DNA of 53,477 nt from an uncultured Collinsella sp. GTDB taxonomy: Bacteria; Actinomycetota; Coriobacteriia; Coriobacteriales; Coriobacteriaceae. A program made the translations under genes and the position numbers. Where the stretch lies: NCBI GenBank assembly GCA_934654625.1, contig CAKUGM010000003.1, forward strand, positions 1 through 53,477, read 5' to 3'. The notes beneath the pieces are model-generated. The model was not told where the DNA came from. It ran no database searches and worked only from the letters and a program-made list of their open reading frames with translations. This document shows, piece by piece, positions 8,428-14,506 of the stretch. Position 1 is the first letter of the stretch. Each line of letters starts with the position of its first letter.

Positions 8428-9048
8428 ATGTCCAGAGCAGAGCTTATCGACACTATCGTACGCATCGAGTGGGAGGACTTCCTGCATGTGAACAACGAAG
8501 GCGGTGTGGCGTCTTGCCAGCGACGCCCCGATACCTTCAAGATCATGCGCACCTCGCTTTTGCAGACTTATTCGGACGAGCTTCTTGAGTCGTATCTCGA
8601 CGATGTCTCGACCGCCTCGGCAACTGGTCGTTCCCTGATGACCGAGAAATACGCTTGGATGATGGAGAACACCGACGACACGGCGTTTAAGCAGATCGAA
8701 TCTCGGCTTCCGTTGCTGCCGTACGAGGTATGCGAGCGCATCGAGCATATCGTCAAATTCTTCTTGGTGTGGCAGGCGCAGGCGAACGTCTTGTTTCCGC
8801 GCATGGCAGAGGGCGGCCGGCCGCTTCTTTCCGAGGACGACAAGCCCGATTCGACCTCGTTCGAGAGCTACCTGCGCGGCGAGCTCAAGAGCTATTCCGC
8901 TCGCACGATCGCGATTTACGAGCGCTATGCGATTTCGTGCTGGCATAACGGTGTGAACCTCGCCATTGCGAACATGGACAATATCGCGCGCCACTACGGC
9001 TATGCCAATGCCACCGATGCCGAGCACAACAGCGGTAGGGGAAAGTAA
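8428..9048 (+). CDS. DUF4125-family protein
   Basis: A 206-residue protein recognised as DUF4125 by its N-terminal pattern: IVRIEWEDFLHVNNEGG, then CQRRPDTFKIMRTSLL, and a KYAWMMENTDD segment. No catalytic residues are known for the family. I chose the ATG at 8428 because GACAGGAGTG precedes it at good spacing; a frame extension 39 bases upstream would overlap the DUF4037 stop and lacks a site. To my knowledge DUF4125 and DUF4037 are recurrent neighbours or fusions in Firmicutes and Actinobacteria, supporting a joint but undescribed role with the TPR protein. Confidence 0.8.
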   Translation: MSRAELIDTIVRIEWEDFLHVNNEGGVASCQRRPDTFKIMRTSLLQTYSDELLESYLDDVSTASATGRSLMTEKYAWMMENTDDTAFKQIESRLPLLPYEVCERIEHIVKFFLVWQAQANVLFPRMAEGGRPLLSEDDKPDSTSFESYLRGELKSYSARTIAIYERYAISCWHNGVNLAIANMDNIARHYGYANATDAEHNSGRGK

Positions 9049-9112
9049 GGCCTCTCGGTGTTTGACGGCGAGGTTGCGGGCCGAAAATCGGCGTTACGGG
9101 CCGCTTTGAGAT

Positions 9113-9181
9113 GAGTGGCGGTTTTTGAAACGTTTTGAGCCCGAAAATGGCTGCGGGATGCACGATTTACCGCCACTCGTT
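9113..9181. repeat. Palindromic intergenic repeat, copy 1
   Basis: A 69-base element ending in inverted repeats GAGTGGCGGT (9113-9122) and ACCGCCACTC (9169-9178). Its first 20 bases are identical to 12823-12842, and the far ends also match (TGCACGATT then ACCGCC), so it is one family with the element at 12794-12917. Noncoding; MITE- or REP-like. Confidence 0.8.
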
Positions 9182-9195
9182 TGCGCACGGTTACG

Positions 9196-9239
9196 TTCAA
9201 GGGCCCTCGGTTCAGATCGTTGAACCGAGGGCCCTTGAA
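9196..9239. terminator. Bidirectional hairpin between convergent genes
   Basis: A perfect 19-bp inverted repeat (9196-9214 with 9221-9239) with a 6-base loop sits between the DUF4125 gene and the convergent HAD gene. T runs are poor on both sides, but position and stem strength suit a two-way terminator. Confidence 0.75.
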
Positions 9240-9267
9240 TTCATATATGTCCGAGAGGCGGCTGCGT

Positions 9268-10086
9268 CTACAGCCCGAGCTTCTCCATAATCACCTTGGC
9301 GACGCCGTTGCGATCGTTGTGATCGGCCACGAGGTCTGCCGCCGCGATGTCTTCGGCTTCGGCGTTTTGCATTGCCACGCCGCAGCCTGCGGCCTTGATC
9401 ATCGAGATGTCGTTGATGTTGTCGCCGAAAGAAACCGAGTCGGCGATATCGATGCCCAGGTACCCGCACAGCCATGTTAGGGCACCGCCCTTAGTTGCCG
9501 TGAGGTCGGAGAGCTCGATGTTATTGGGGGCGGAGCGCACGATGGCGAGCGTGGGGTCCTGTGCATAGACGGCCTTGAGCTCGGCGGCGTCGCGCTCGTT
9601 TTTCCAGTAGATGGTGATGCGTTCAAAATCGTCATGCGTGGCGATGAACTCTTCGCAGGGCTCGTCGTAGGGCGTGCGATTGCTTTGGAGCGACTCGAGG
9701 GTGGAGAGTACGCCGGCGAATTCGGCTAGGCGATCGTAGCGGGCTCGCTCGGCATAGCAGGCACCGTTGGAGAAGATGTCGAACGTGATGTCGCGATAGC
9801 CGCGTGCCACCTCGTAGATATCGAGCACATGCTGACGCGTGAGATGCACGGCGTGGATTTGCGTTTGCGTTTGCAGGTCCACGACCGAGGCGCCGTTCGA
9901 GGCGACGACGTAGCGTACGGAAGGATGTGCCAGAAGCTCTGCCGGCACGCCGTTGAAGGCGCGCGCCGTGCAGGGGACAAATTGCATGCCGGCATCATGA
10001 ATCGCATCGAGCGCGGTCCAGGTTTCGGGCGTGATGCGCTTGTCGGTGGTGAGCAGCGTTCCGTCCATATCGGAGAAGAAGATCAT
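9268..10086 (-). CDS. Cof-type HAD-superfamily phosphatase
   Basis: A 272-residue magnesium-dependent small-molecule phosphatase. Motif I is SDMDGT with Asp6 and Asp8 right after the start. Motif II-like CTAR follows near residue 40, and motif IV is FGDNINDISMIKAAG near the C terminus, with a type IIB cap between. It lies 33 bases downstream of citrate synthase on the same strand and could share its transcript. GGAGGCCCCC-type sequence (complement of 10087-10100) provides a plausible ribosome-binding site. The substrate is not deducible; it is about as similar in layout to the HAD genes at 5528 and 48440 as any two Cof-type proteins. Confidence 0.88.
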   Translation of the reverse strand: MIFFSDMDGTLLTTDKRITPETWTALDAIHDAGMQFVPCTARAFNGVPAELLAHPSVRYVVASNGASVVDLQTQTQIHAVHLTRQHVLDIYEVARGYRDITFDIFSNGACYAERARYDRLAEFAGVLSTLESLQSNRTPYDEPCEEFIATHDDFERITIYWKNERDAAELKAVYAQDPTLAIVRSAPNNIELSDLTATKGGALTWLCGYLGIDIADSVSFGDNINDISMIKAAGCGVAMQNAEAEDIAAADLVADHNDRNGVAKVIMEKLGL

Positions 10087-10119
10087 GGGGGCCTTTCGGA
10101 GGAGCGGGAGGGTAGGTGC

Positions 10120-11544
10120 CTATCGGCGCTCGTCGATAGGCAGGTAGGTGACATCGTCCAAGACCGACTGATAGCCGGGGCGGATGATGCGGTGCGCGCA
10201 GAAGAGCTCTTCCATGCGATGTGCGGCCCAACCCGCCATGCGCGAAACGGCGAACATCGGCGTGAAGAGCGCCTCGGGGATGCCGAGCATCGAGTAGATG
10301 AAGCCGGTGTACAGGTCGATGTTGGCGCAGATGGGCTTGGTGATGCCGCAGACGTCGCGCATGAGCTGCGGGGCGAGATTCTCGATACGCTCGATAAGCG
10401 CGAACTCGTCACCCAGACCCTTTTGCTGGGCAAGGCCGCGCGCATAGGTGCGGCAGAGCTCGGCGCGCGGGTCGGAAAGCGTGTAGACGGCGTGGCCCAT
10501 GCCGTAGATGAGGCCGGAGCCGTCAAAGGCCTCGCGCTTGAGGATGCGCGTGAGGTACGCGGCAAGCTCGTCTTCGTTTTCCCAGTTCGAAACGTGCTTG
10601 CGAATGTCCTCGTGCATGGCAACGACCTTGGCGTTCGCTCCGCCATGGCGCGGGCCCTTGAGGGAACCGATTGCAGCGGCGTAGGCAGAGTACGGGTCGG
10701 TTGCCGAAGACGAGAGCACGCGGCAGGCGAACGTCGAGTTGTTACCGCCGCCGTGCTCGGCGTGCAGCATCATCATGACGTCGAGCAGCATGGCCTCGTC
10801 ATGGGTGAAATCGTCTCCGCCGCGCAGGACCTGCAAGACGCTCTCGGCGGTGGAGAGGCCGGGAGAGGGCTGGGGAATCTGCGGCATGCGGCCCTCGCGC
10901 TGGGCGACGCGCGCCATATGTGCGAGCGCGGCGATGCGCGGCAGACGTGCAATCATGGACATGGCCACGTCGATCTCGTGCTCGGGCGAGATTTCGTCGG
11001 GCTCGGCGTCAAAGCGATACAGGAGCAGCACGGCGCGCGCCAGCGTGTTCATGATGCTCTTGGAAGGCGTGGTGAGCGGGAACTCGTGGATATAGTCGCC
11101 GGAAAGGTGGCGGAAGGCGCGCAGGCGCTCGCAGAAGCCCTCGAGTTCCTCCTTGTTGGGGAGGGAGCCGGTGAGCAGCAGGTAGGCGACCTCTTCATAG
11201 CCGAAGCGGTCTTCTGCCTGGGCGTGGTTCACCAGGTCGTCGATGCTGTAGCCGCGCAGGCTCAGGCGGCCCTGATCGGGGACGACCTGTCCGTCGACCC
11301 TGTTGTAGCCATGCACATCGGAGATGCGCGTAAGGCCGGCGACGACGCCGGAACCATCGGCATTGCGCAGGCCGCGCTTGACGTTGTGCTGCTCGAAGAG
11401 CGACTCGTCGTAAGGAGCATTGGGAAAACCGTGGTACAGGCGCTCGCTTTCTTCGTCGATCTGGCGGCTCGCTTCGTAGTCGAGTACCAGGCGGCTCAGA
11501 TAGTCGTCAAAGCGGTAATAGATCTTTTGAGCGTCGTATGCCAC
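10120..11544 (-). CDS. Citrate synthase (citrate/2-methylcitrate synthase family)
   Basis: Condenses acetyl-CoA with oxaloacetate to citrate. At 474 residues it is longer than the common 430-residue bacterial form, with about 60 extra N-terminal residues. Active-site segments are clear: LHAEHGGGNNST (His261/His264), GPRHGGAN, MGHAVYTLSDPRA and the Asp of ANIDLYTG. I set the start at a GTG (11544) because AAAGGAG lies six bases before it; an in-frame TTG 18 bases upstream would overlap that site. In an anaerobe the enzyme probably feeds glutamate synthesis through 2-oxoglutarate, fitting the presence of gltBD. It follows an ACT-domain gene by about 50 bases. A 2-methylcitrate role cannot be excluded. 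Confidence 0.9.
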   Translation of the reverse strand: MAYDAQKIYYRFDDYLSRLVLDYEASRQIDEESERLYHGFPNAPYDESLFEQHNVKRGLRNADGSGVVAGLTRISDVHGYNRVDGQVVPDQGRLSLRGYSIDDLVNHAQAEDRFGYEEVAYLLLTGSLPNKEELEGFCERLRAFRHLSGDYIHEFPLTTPSKSIMNTLARAVLLLYRFDAEPDEISPEHEIDVAMSMIARLPRIAALAHMARVAQREGRMPQIPQPSPGLSTAESVLQVLRGGDDFTHDEAMLLDVMMMLHAEHGGGNNSTFACRVLSSSATDPYSAYAAAIGSLKGPRHGGANAKVVAMHEDIRKHVSNWENEDELAAYLTRILKREAFDGSGLIYGMGHAVYTLSDPRAELCRTYARGLAQQKGLGDEFALIERIENLAPQLMRDVCGITKPICANIDLYTGFIYSMLGIPEALFTPMFAVSRMAGWAAHRMEELFCAHRIIRPGYQSVLDDVTYLPIDERR

Positions 11545-11595
11545 GGCGGGCTCCTTTCGCAAGGCGCTTTAGTTTGTCGTTGGATGCCGCTGGGT

Positions 11596-11883
11596 TTAGA
11601 GGCGGTACATGAAGTTGAAGACGTCCTCGCGCTGGATGTTCACGCTTACGCCGGAGAGCTCGCCTGCCTGGGAGAGGGCCTCCTGCAGCTCGGTGAAGTC
11701 GAGCGTGGACTCGGAGCGGTCGGCAAGCATGGTCATGGTGAAGATGCCCTCGAGGATGGACTGCGTGATGTCGCGGATGTCGACGTTGGCCTCGCCCAGA
11801 ACGCGGGTGACGCCGGCGACGATGCCGGGGCGGTTCTTGCCCAAAACGGTGATGACGATGCGGCTGGAGGCGGTCTCGGCCAT
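11596..11883 (-). CDS. ACT-domain protein, UPF0237 family
   Basis: A 95-residue protein consisting of one or nearly two ACT-type regulatory folds. It opens with SRIVITVLGKNRPGIVAGVT, the typical small-ligand-binding beta-alpha turn, followed by ANVDIRDITQSIL. Such proteins usually bind amino acids. I chose the ATG at 11883 because the ACT fold starts there and GAAGGGA lies just upstream; a longer in-frame version reaches into poor sequence. UPF0237 genes are commonly paired with the UPF0210 family, but here the neighbour is citrate synthase, so it may sense an amino acid that reflects flux through citrate. That link is inference. Confidence 0.85.
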   Translation of the reverse strand: MAETASSRIVITVLGKNRPGIVAGVTRVLGEANVDIRDITQSILEGIFTMTMLADRSESTLDFTELQEALSQAGELSGVSVNIQREDVFNFMYRL

Positions 11884-11944
11884 GAGAGTCCCTTCGACGT
11901 GTGCGCAGAGTACGGCGCCGCGCACAGAGATAACAATACTCACC

Positions 11945-11950
11945 ATTGTA
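11945..11950 (-). promoter_or_regulatory. Candidate -10 element for ACT/citrate synthase operon
   Basis: On the minus strand TACAAT is read here, 62 bases before the ACT gene start. The same hexamer is the apparent -10 before ftsE, the MarR gene and the phosphoesterase. No good -35 is visible. Confidence 0.35.
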
Positions 11951-12114
11951 GATGTACCGGTGCGCTTTGCGCGTGCCATTCATGGGGGTAACACGGCGGA
12001 AACCGGAAGGGGGCGCTGTGCATGCTGGCGTCGTGCCTCGTGCGGGTTTGGCATGGTGCTTTTGTGGGTATGGCGAGGGCGATTGCGTCTGTGCTATCCT
12101 AGGCAGGCTGTCTT

Positions 12115-12163
12115 GTCTTGGTCGGAAACCAAGACACCCCTAGCCCTGGTCGGAAACCAGGGC
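12115..12163 (+). ncRNA. Twin-hairpin leader of rpmE (putative L31 autoregulatory leader)
   Basis: Two perfect 8-bp hairpins stand in tandem, 12115-12135 and 12143-12163, both with the same CGGAA loop and the same GGTCGGAAACC core but different stem bases below it. The shared loop with varied stems suggests selection on RNA structure, not simple duplication. They end 9 bases before the rpmE ribosome-binding site. Ribosomal-protein leaders upstream of L31 genes have been proposed in several phyla, from memory including Coriobacteria; this one could bind L31 itself. Confidence 0.6.
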
Positions 12164-12185
12164 GCGATTCCAGAGGAGCCCTGCC

Positions 12186-12599
12186 ATGAAGCAAGGAATT
12201 CATCCGGAGTACGTCGAGTGCACCGTCCGCTGCAGCTGCGGCAACGTGTTCAAGACCCGCTCCACCAAGTCTGAGATCACCGTCGAGCTCTGCAACGAGT
12301 GCCACCCGTTCTACACCGGCCAGCAGAAGTTCGTCGACACCGGTGGACGCGTCCAGCGCTTCGCCGACAAGTTCGGTGGCGCCGCCGCTGCTCAGCTCAA
12401 GAAGGCTGAGGAGGCTAAGGCCGCTAAGGCCGCCAAGGCTGCTGAGGCCGAGGCCGCTCGCAAGGCCGCCGCTGAGGCTAAGGCTGCCGAGAAGGCCAAG
12501 CGCGCTGAGAAGTTCGCTGCTGAGGCTGCCAAGAAGGCCGCTGAGGCTCCGGCCGAGGAGGCCGCTGCTGAGGCCGAGACCACCGAGGCTGCTGAGTAG
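12186..12599 (+). CDS. rpmE: Ribosomal protein L31 with long Ala/Lys/Glu-rich tail
   Basis: Large-subunit ribosomal protein L31, zinc-ribbon form: MKQGIHPEY start, Cys16 and Cys18 (RCSCG), Cys36 and Cys39 ([16 protein letters not shown]), and the [11 protein letters not shown] end of the conserved domain near residue 64. After this come about 70 residues of alanine, lysine and glutamate ([17 protein letters not shown] and similar), giving 137 residues against the usual 65-75. The tail predicts a continuous charged helix. AGAGGAG precedes the ATG. A twin-hairpin leader lies upstream and a terminator downstream, so it is a single-gene unit. The tail's codons favour GCT and AAG strongly, in keeping with high expression. 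Confidence 0.95.
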   Translation: MKQGIHPEYVECTVRCSCGNVFKTRSTKSEITVELCNECHPFYTGQQKFVDTGGRVQRFADKFGGAAAAQLKKAEEAKAAKAAKAAEAEAARKAAAEAKAAEKAKRAEKFAAEAAKKAAEAPAEEAAAEAETTEAAE

Positions 12600-12629
12600 C
12601 ATTTGCTGCTTGCAACAAAGCGTGCGCGT

Positions 12630-12669
12630 AAGGGCTGCGATCCTATGGGTCGCAGCCCTTTTTCTGTTT
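12630..12669 (+). terminator. Rho-independent terminator of rpmE
   Basis: A perfect 11-bp stem AAGGGCTGCGA / TCGCAGCCCTT (12630-12640 with 12650-12660), 9-base loop, then TTTCTGTTT. Confidence 0.9.
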
Positions 12670-12793
12670 CTATCGGAATGGCTTCGGTTTCAGGACGTCT
12701 GGGGGTCTTACCGGGTTGTCGTGTTCTATGGCATTGTGAATTGCCCCATGCGGATGAGGGCGATGGCCGGCCGGGTGACGACTGATGGCTGAT

Positions 12794-12917
12794 GAGTGGC
12801 GGCTTTTCGAACTTTTTTAAACGAGTGGCGGTTTTTGAAACGCCTTGGGGCCGAAATCGATGGTCTGCTGCACGATTAACCGCCGCTCATTTCGAAATGA
12901 GTGATTTGCCGCCACTC
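12794..12917. repeat. Nested palindromic intergenic repeat, copy 2
   Basis: Outer inverted repeats GAGTGGCGGC (12794-12803) and GCCGCCACTC (12908-12917) enclose an inner pair (12823-12832 and 12879-12888) that is a second copy of the element at 9113-9181. Thus one element appears nested in a relative of itself. The rest of the gap from 12670 to 13078 has no convincing gene. Confidence 0.75.
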
Positions 12918-13078
12918 GTTTTAATAGGGTGCACGCGAGGGGCCGGGAGCGGTCGTCGATTTGGGGCATCGGGTTGCTGTTCCGCCGTCGAGATGAGAAG
13001 GATTTGTCCGATAATAATTAACAAGATGGAAAAGTCTGTCCCTATACGTTGGGCGGCATCGAGCGAAAGGAGCACATC

Positions 13079-13753
13079 GTGCAGTGCAAGATCCTTGGGG
13101 GAACCTTCCCGGTTGTTACGTGCAATCTTGCTGACGGTGAGTCGATGATCACCGAGAGCGGCGCCATGGTTTGGATGACCCCCAACATGGAGATGTCCAC
13201 CACAGGCGGCGGACTTGGCAAGATGTTTTCAAAGGCGGTCTCGGGCGAAAGCATGTTTCAAAACATCTGGACCGCGCACGGCAACGCCATGATCACGTTT
13301 GGCTCGTGCTTCCCGGGCCGTATCGTTCCGATCGAGATCGGTCCTAACAAAAGCTGGGTTTTGCAGAAGCGTTCGTTCCTTGCTGCCGAGAGAGGCGTCG
13401 AGCTGAGCGTTCATTTCAATAGGAAGGCAAAGACCGGCATTTTTGGCGGCGAGGGTTTCATCATGCAAAAGCTTACGGGCAACGGCATCGCTTTTGCCGA
13501 GATCGACGGCGACCTTGTTGAATATCAGCTTGCCCCGGGGCAGCAGATGATTGTCGACACCGGCAACGTTGCCGGCTTCGAAGAGACGGTCCAAATCGAT
13601 GCTCAGATGGTCAAGGGCGCCAAGAACATCGTCTTTGGTGGCGAGGGCCTGTTCAACACCGTGCTCACGGGCCCGGGCCGTATCTGGTTGCAGACGATGC
13701 CCGTCACCAACCTGGCCTCGGCCATCGCGCCGATGGTCTCTAACGGCAACTAA
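13079..13753 (+). CDS. AIM24 / TIGR00266-family protein
   Basis: A 224-residue beta-rich protein of the AIM24 (TIGR00266) family, whose bacterial members have no firm function; the yeast relative is mitochondrial. Family features are the early GESMITESGAMVWM, repeated glycine-rich turns (GLGKMFSKAVSGESMF), and a late FGGEGLFNTVLTGPGRIWLQTMP-like strand (only its first 20 residues are characteristic). I set the start at GTG 13079 because AAAGGAG lies six bases upstream. No signal peptide or membrane helix. It is convergent with the flavoprotein gene across a shared hairpin. Possible role at membranes or in carbohydrate binding, by family analogy only. Confidence 0.85.
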   Translation: MQCKILGGTFPVVTCNLADGESMITESGAMVWMTPNMEMSTTGGGLGKMFSKAVSGESMFQNIWTAHGNAMITFGSCFPGRIVPIEIGPNKSWVLQKRSFLAAERGVELSVHFNRKAKTGIFGGEGFIMQKLTGNGIAFAEIDGDLVEYQLAPGQQMIVDTGNVAGFEETVQIDAQMVKGAKNIVFGGEGLFNTVLTGPGRIWLQTMPVTNLASAIAPMVSNGN

Positions 13754-13759
13754 GAATAG

Positions 13760-13793
13760 GCGCGAGGCAAGCCGTTGCGGGTTTGCCTCGCGC
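13760..13793. terminator. Bidirectional hairpin
   Basis: A perfect 11-bp stem GCGCGAGGCAA / TTGCCTCGCGC (13760-13770 with 13783-13793) between the convergent AIM24 and PPOX-fold genes, seven bases after the AIM24 stop. No long T run. Confidence 0.65.
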
Positions 13794-13804
13794 TGACGTT
13801 CCGC

Positions 13805-14323
13805 CTATTGCTTGGGTGCGCGCTCCTTGGCCGAGAACGTGTCGACATCGATGCGAAAGATCGCCACGCGCGCGACCGCCTCGGGCGTGAAGGTAGGGGA
13901 GGGCATATCGGGCGCCGCGTGCTCCATGATGAGGTGAAGAGCGCGTTCCTTTTCTGCCGGATCCTCGACCGGAAACACGATGCCCGAACCCATGATGGAG
14001 CGGTATGAACGCGAGTACGCGCAGGCAAACGTGCCCGTGATGTTGCCACGGTCCTCTTCGAGCTCAATCGCCACACGAACGCCATCGGTTCCGCCCGCGC
14101 AAAATGCCTCGGCTTTGCGGCCCTCTTGCGCCGAGTGCAGGTAGAGCGAAAGCCTCTGCGCTCCGCTCTTATCGCGGCTCCACTCGTAGCCGTAGCTCAC
14201 GGGAACGATAAACATGCCGTCGTCGTCCATGGCGCCGATGTGCAGCACTTGGGCGGAATCTACGATGTCCTTGATCGCATCGGCATCTGTCACCTGACGC
14301 TTGATGAGCCTCATCGGTCGCAT
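13805..14323 (-). CDS. Pyridoxamine-5'-phosphate-oxidase-fold flavoprotein (NimA-like)
   Basis: A 172-residue split-barrel protein expected to bind FMN. Typical segments are HIGAMDDDGMFIVPVSYGYE at the first strands, LYLHSAQEGRKAEAF as the helix binding the flavin phosphate, and SRSYRSIMGSGIVFPVED. This pattern matches the PPOX-like family that includes nitroimidazole reductases (NimA) and heme-related enzymes. The start at 14323 gives MRPMRLIKRQV, which fits family members beginning MRR..R; an internal ATG three codons on is also possible. Substrate unknown; likely a redox or detoxification enzyme of an anaerobe. Confidence 0.85.
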   Translation of the reverse strand: MRPMRLIKRQVTDADAIKDIVDSAQVLHIGAMDDDGMFIVPVSYGYEWSRDKSGAQRLSLYLHSAQEGRKAEAFCAGGTDGVRVAIELEEDRGNITGTFACAYSRSYRSIMGSGIVFPVEDPAEKERALHLIMEHAAPDMPSPTFTPEAVARVAIFRIDVDTFSAKERAPKQ

Positions 14324-14506
14324 GTTGTCTCCCCGGGTCGTGGCTTGCGCGTCCCATGATACGCCAGCGGTCGCTTTACGCCGCCGAGCGTGGTTTATAC
14401 GTGGGGGAGCAATATATGACTCCGCTGGGGTGCATATGTAGCTAAAGTAGACTGAACTGTGTATTCATCGAGCCCGGCCGGCCCGATTAAGTAAAGGACA
14501 CCATCT

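Noticed and set aside
12603..12785. 60-codon open frame after rpmE
   Set aside because: It runs through the rpmE terminator and has no ribosome-binding site or recognisable features.
9113..12917. CRISPR array signal from the repeated elements
   Set aside because: Only two copies, almost 4 kb apart and inverted-repeat in nature; no regular spacers and no cas genes.
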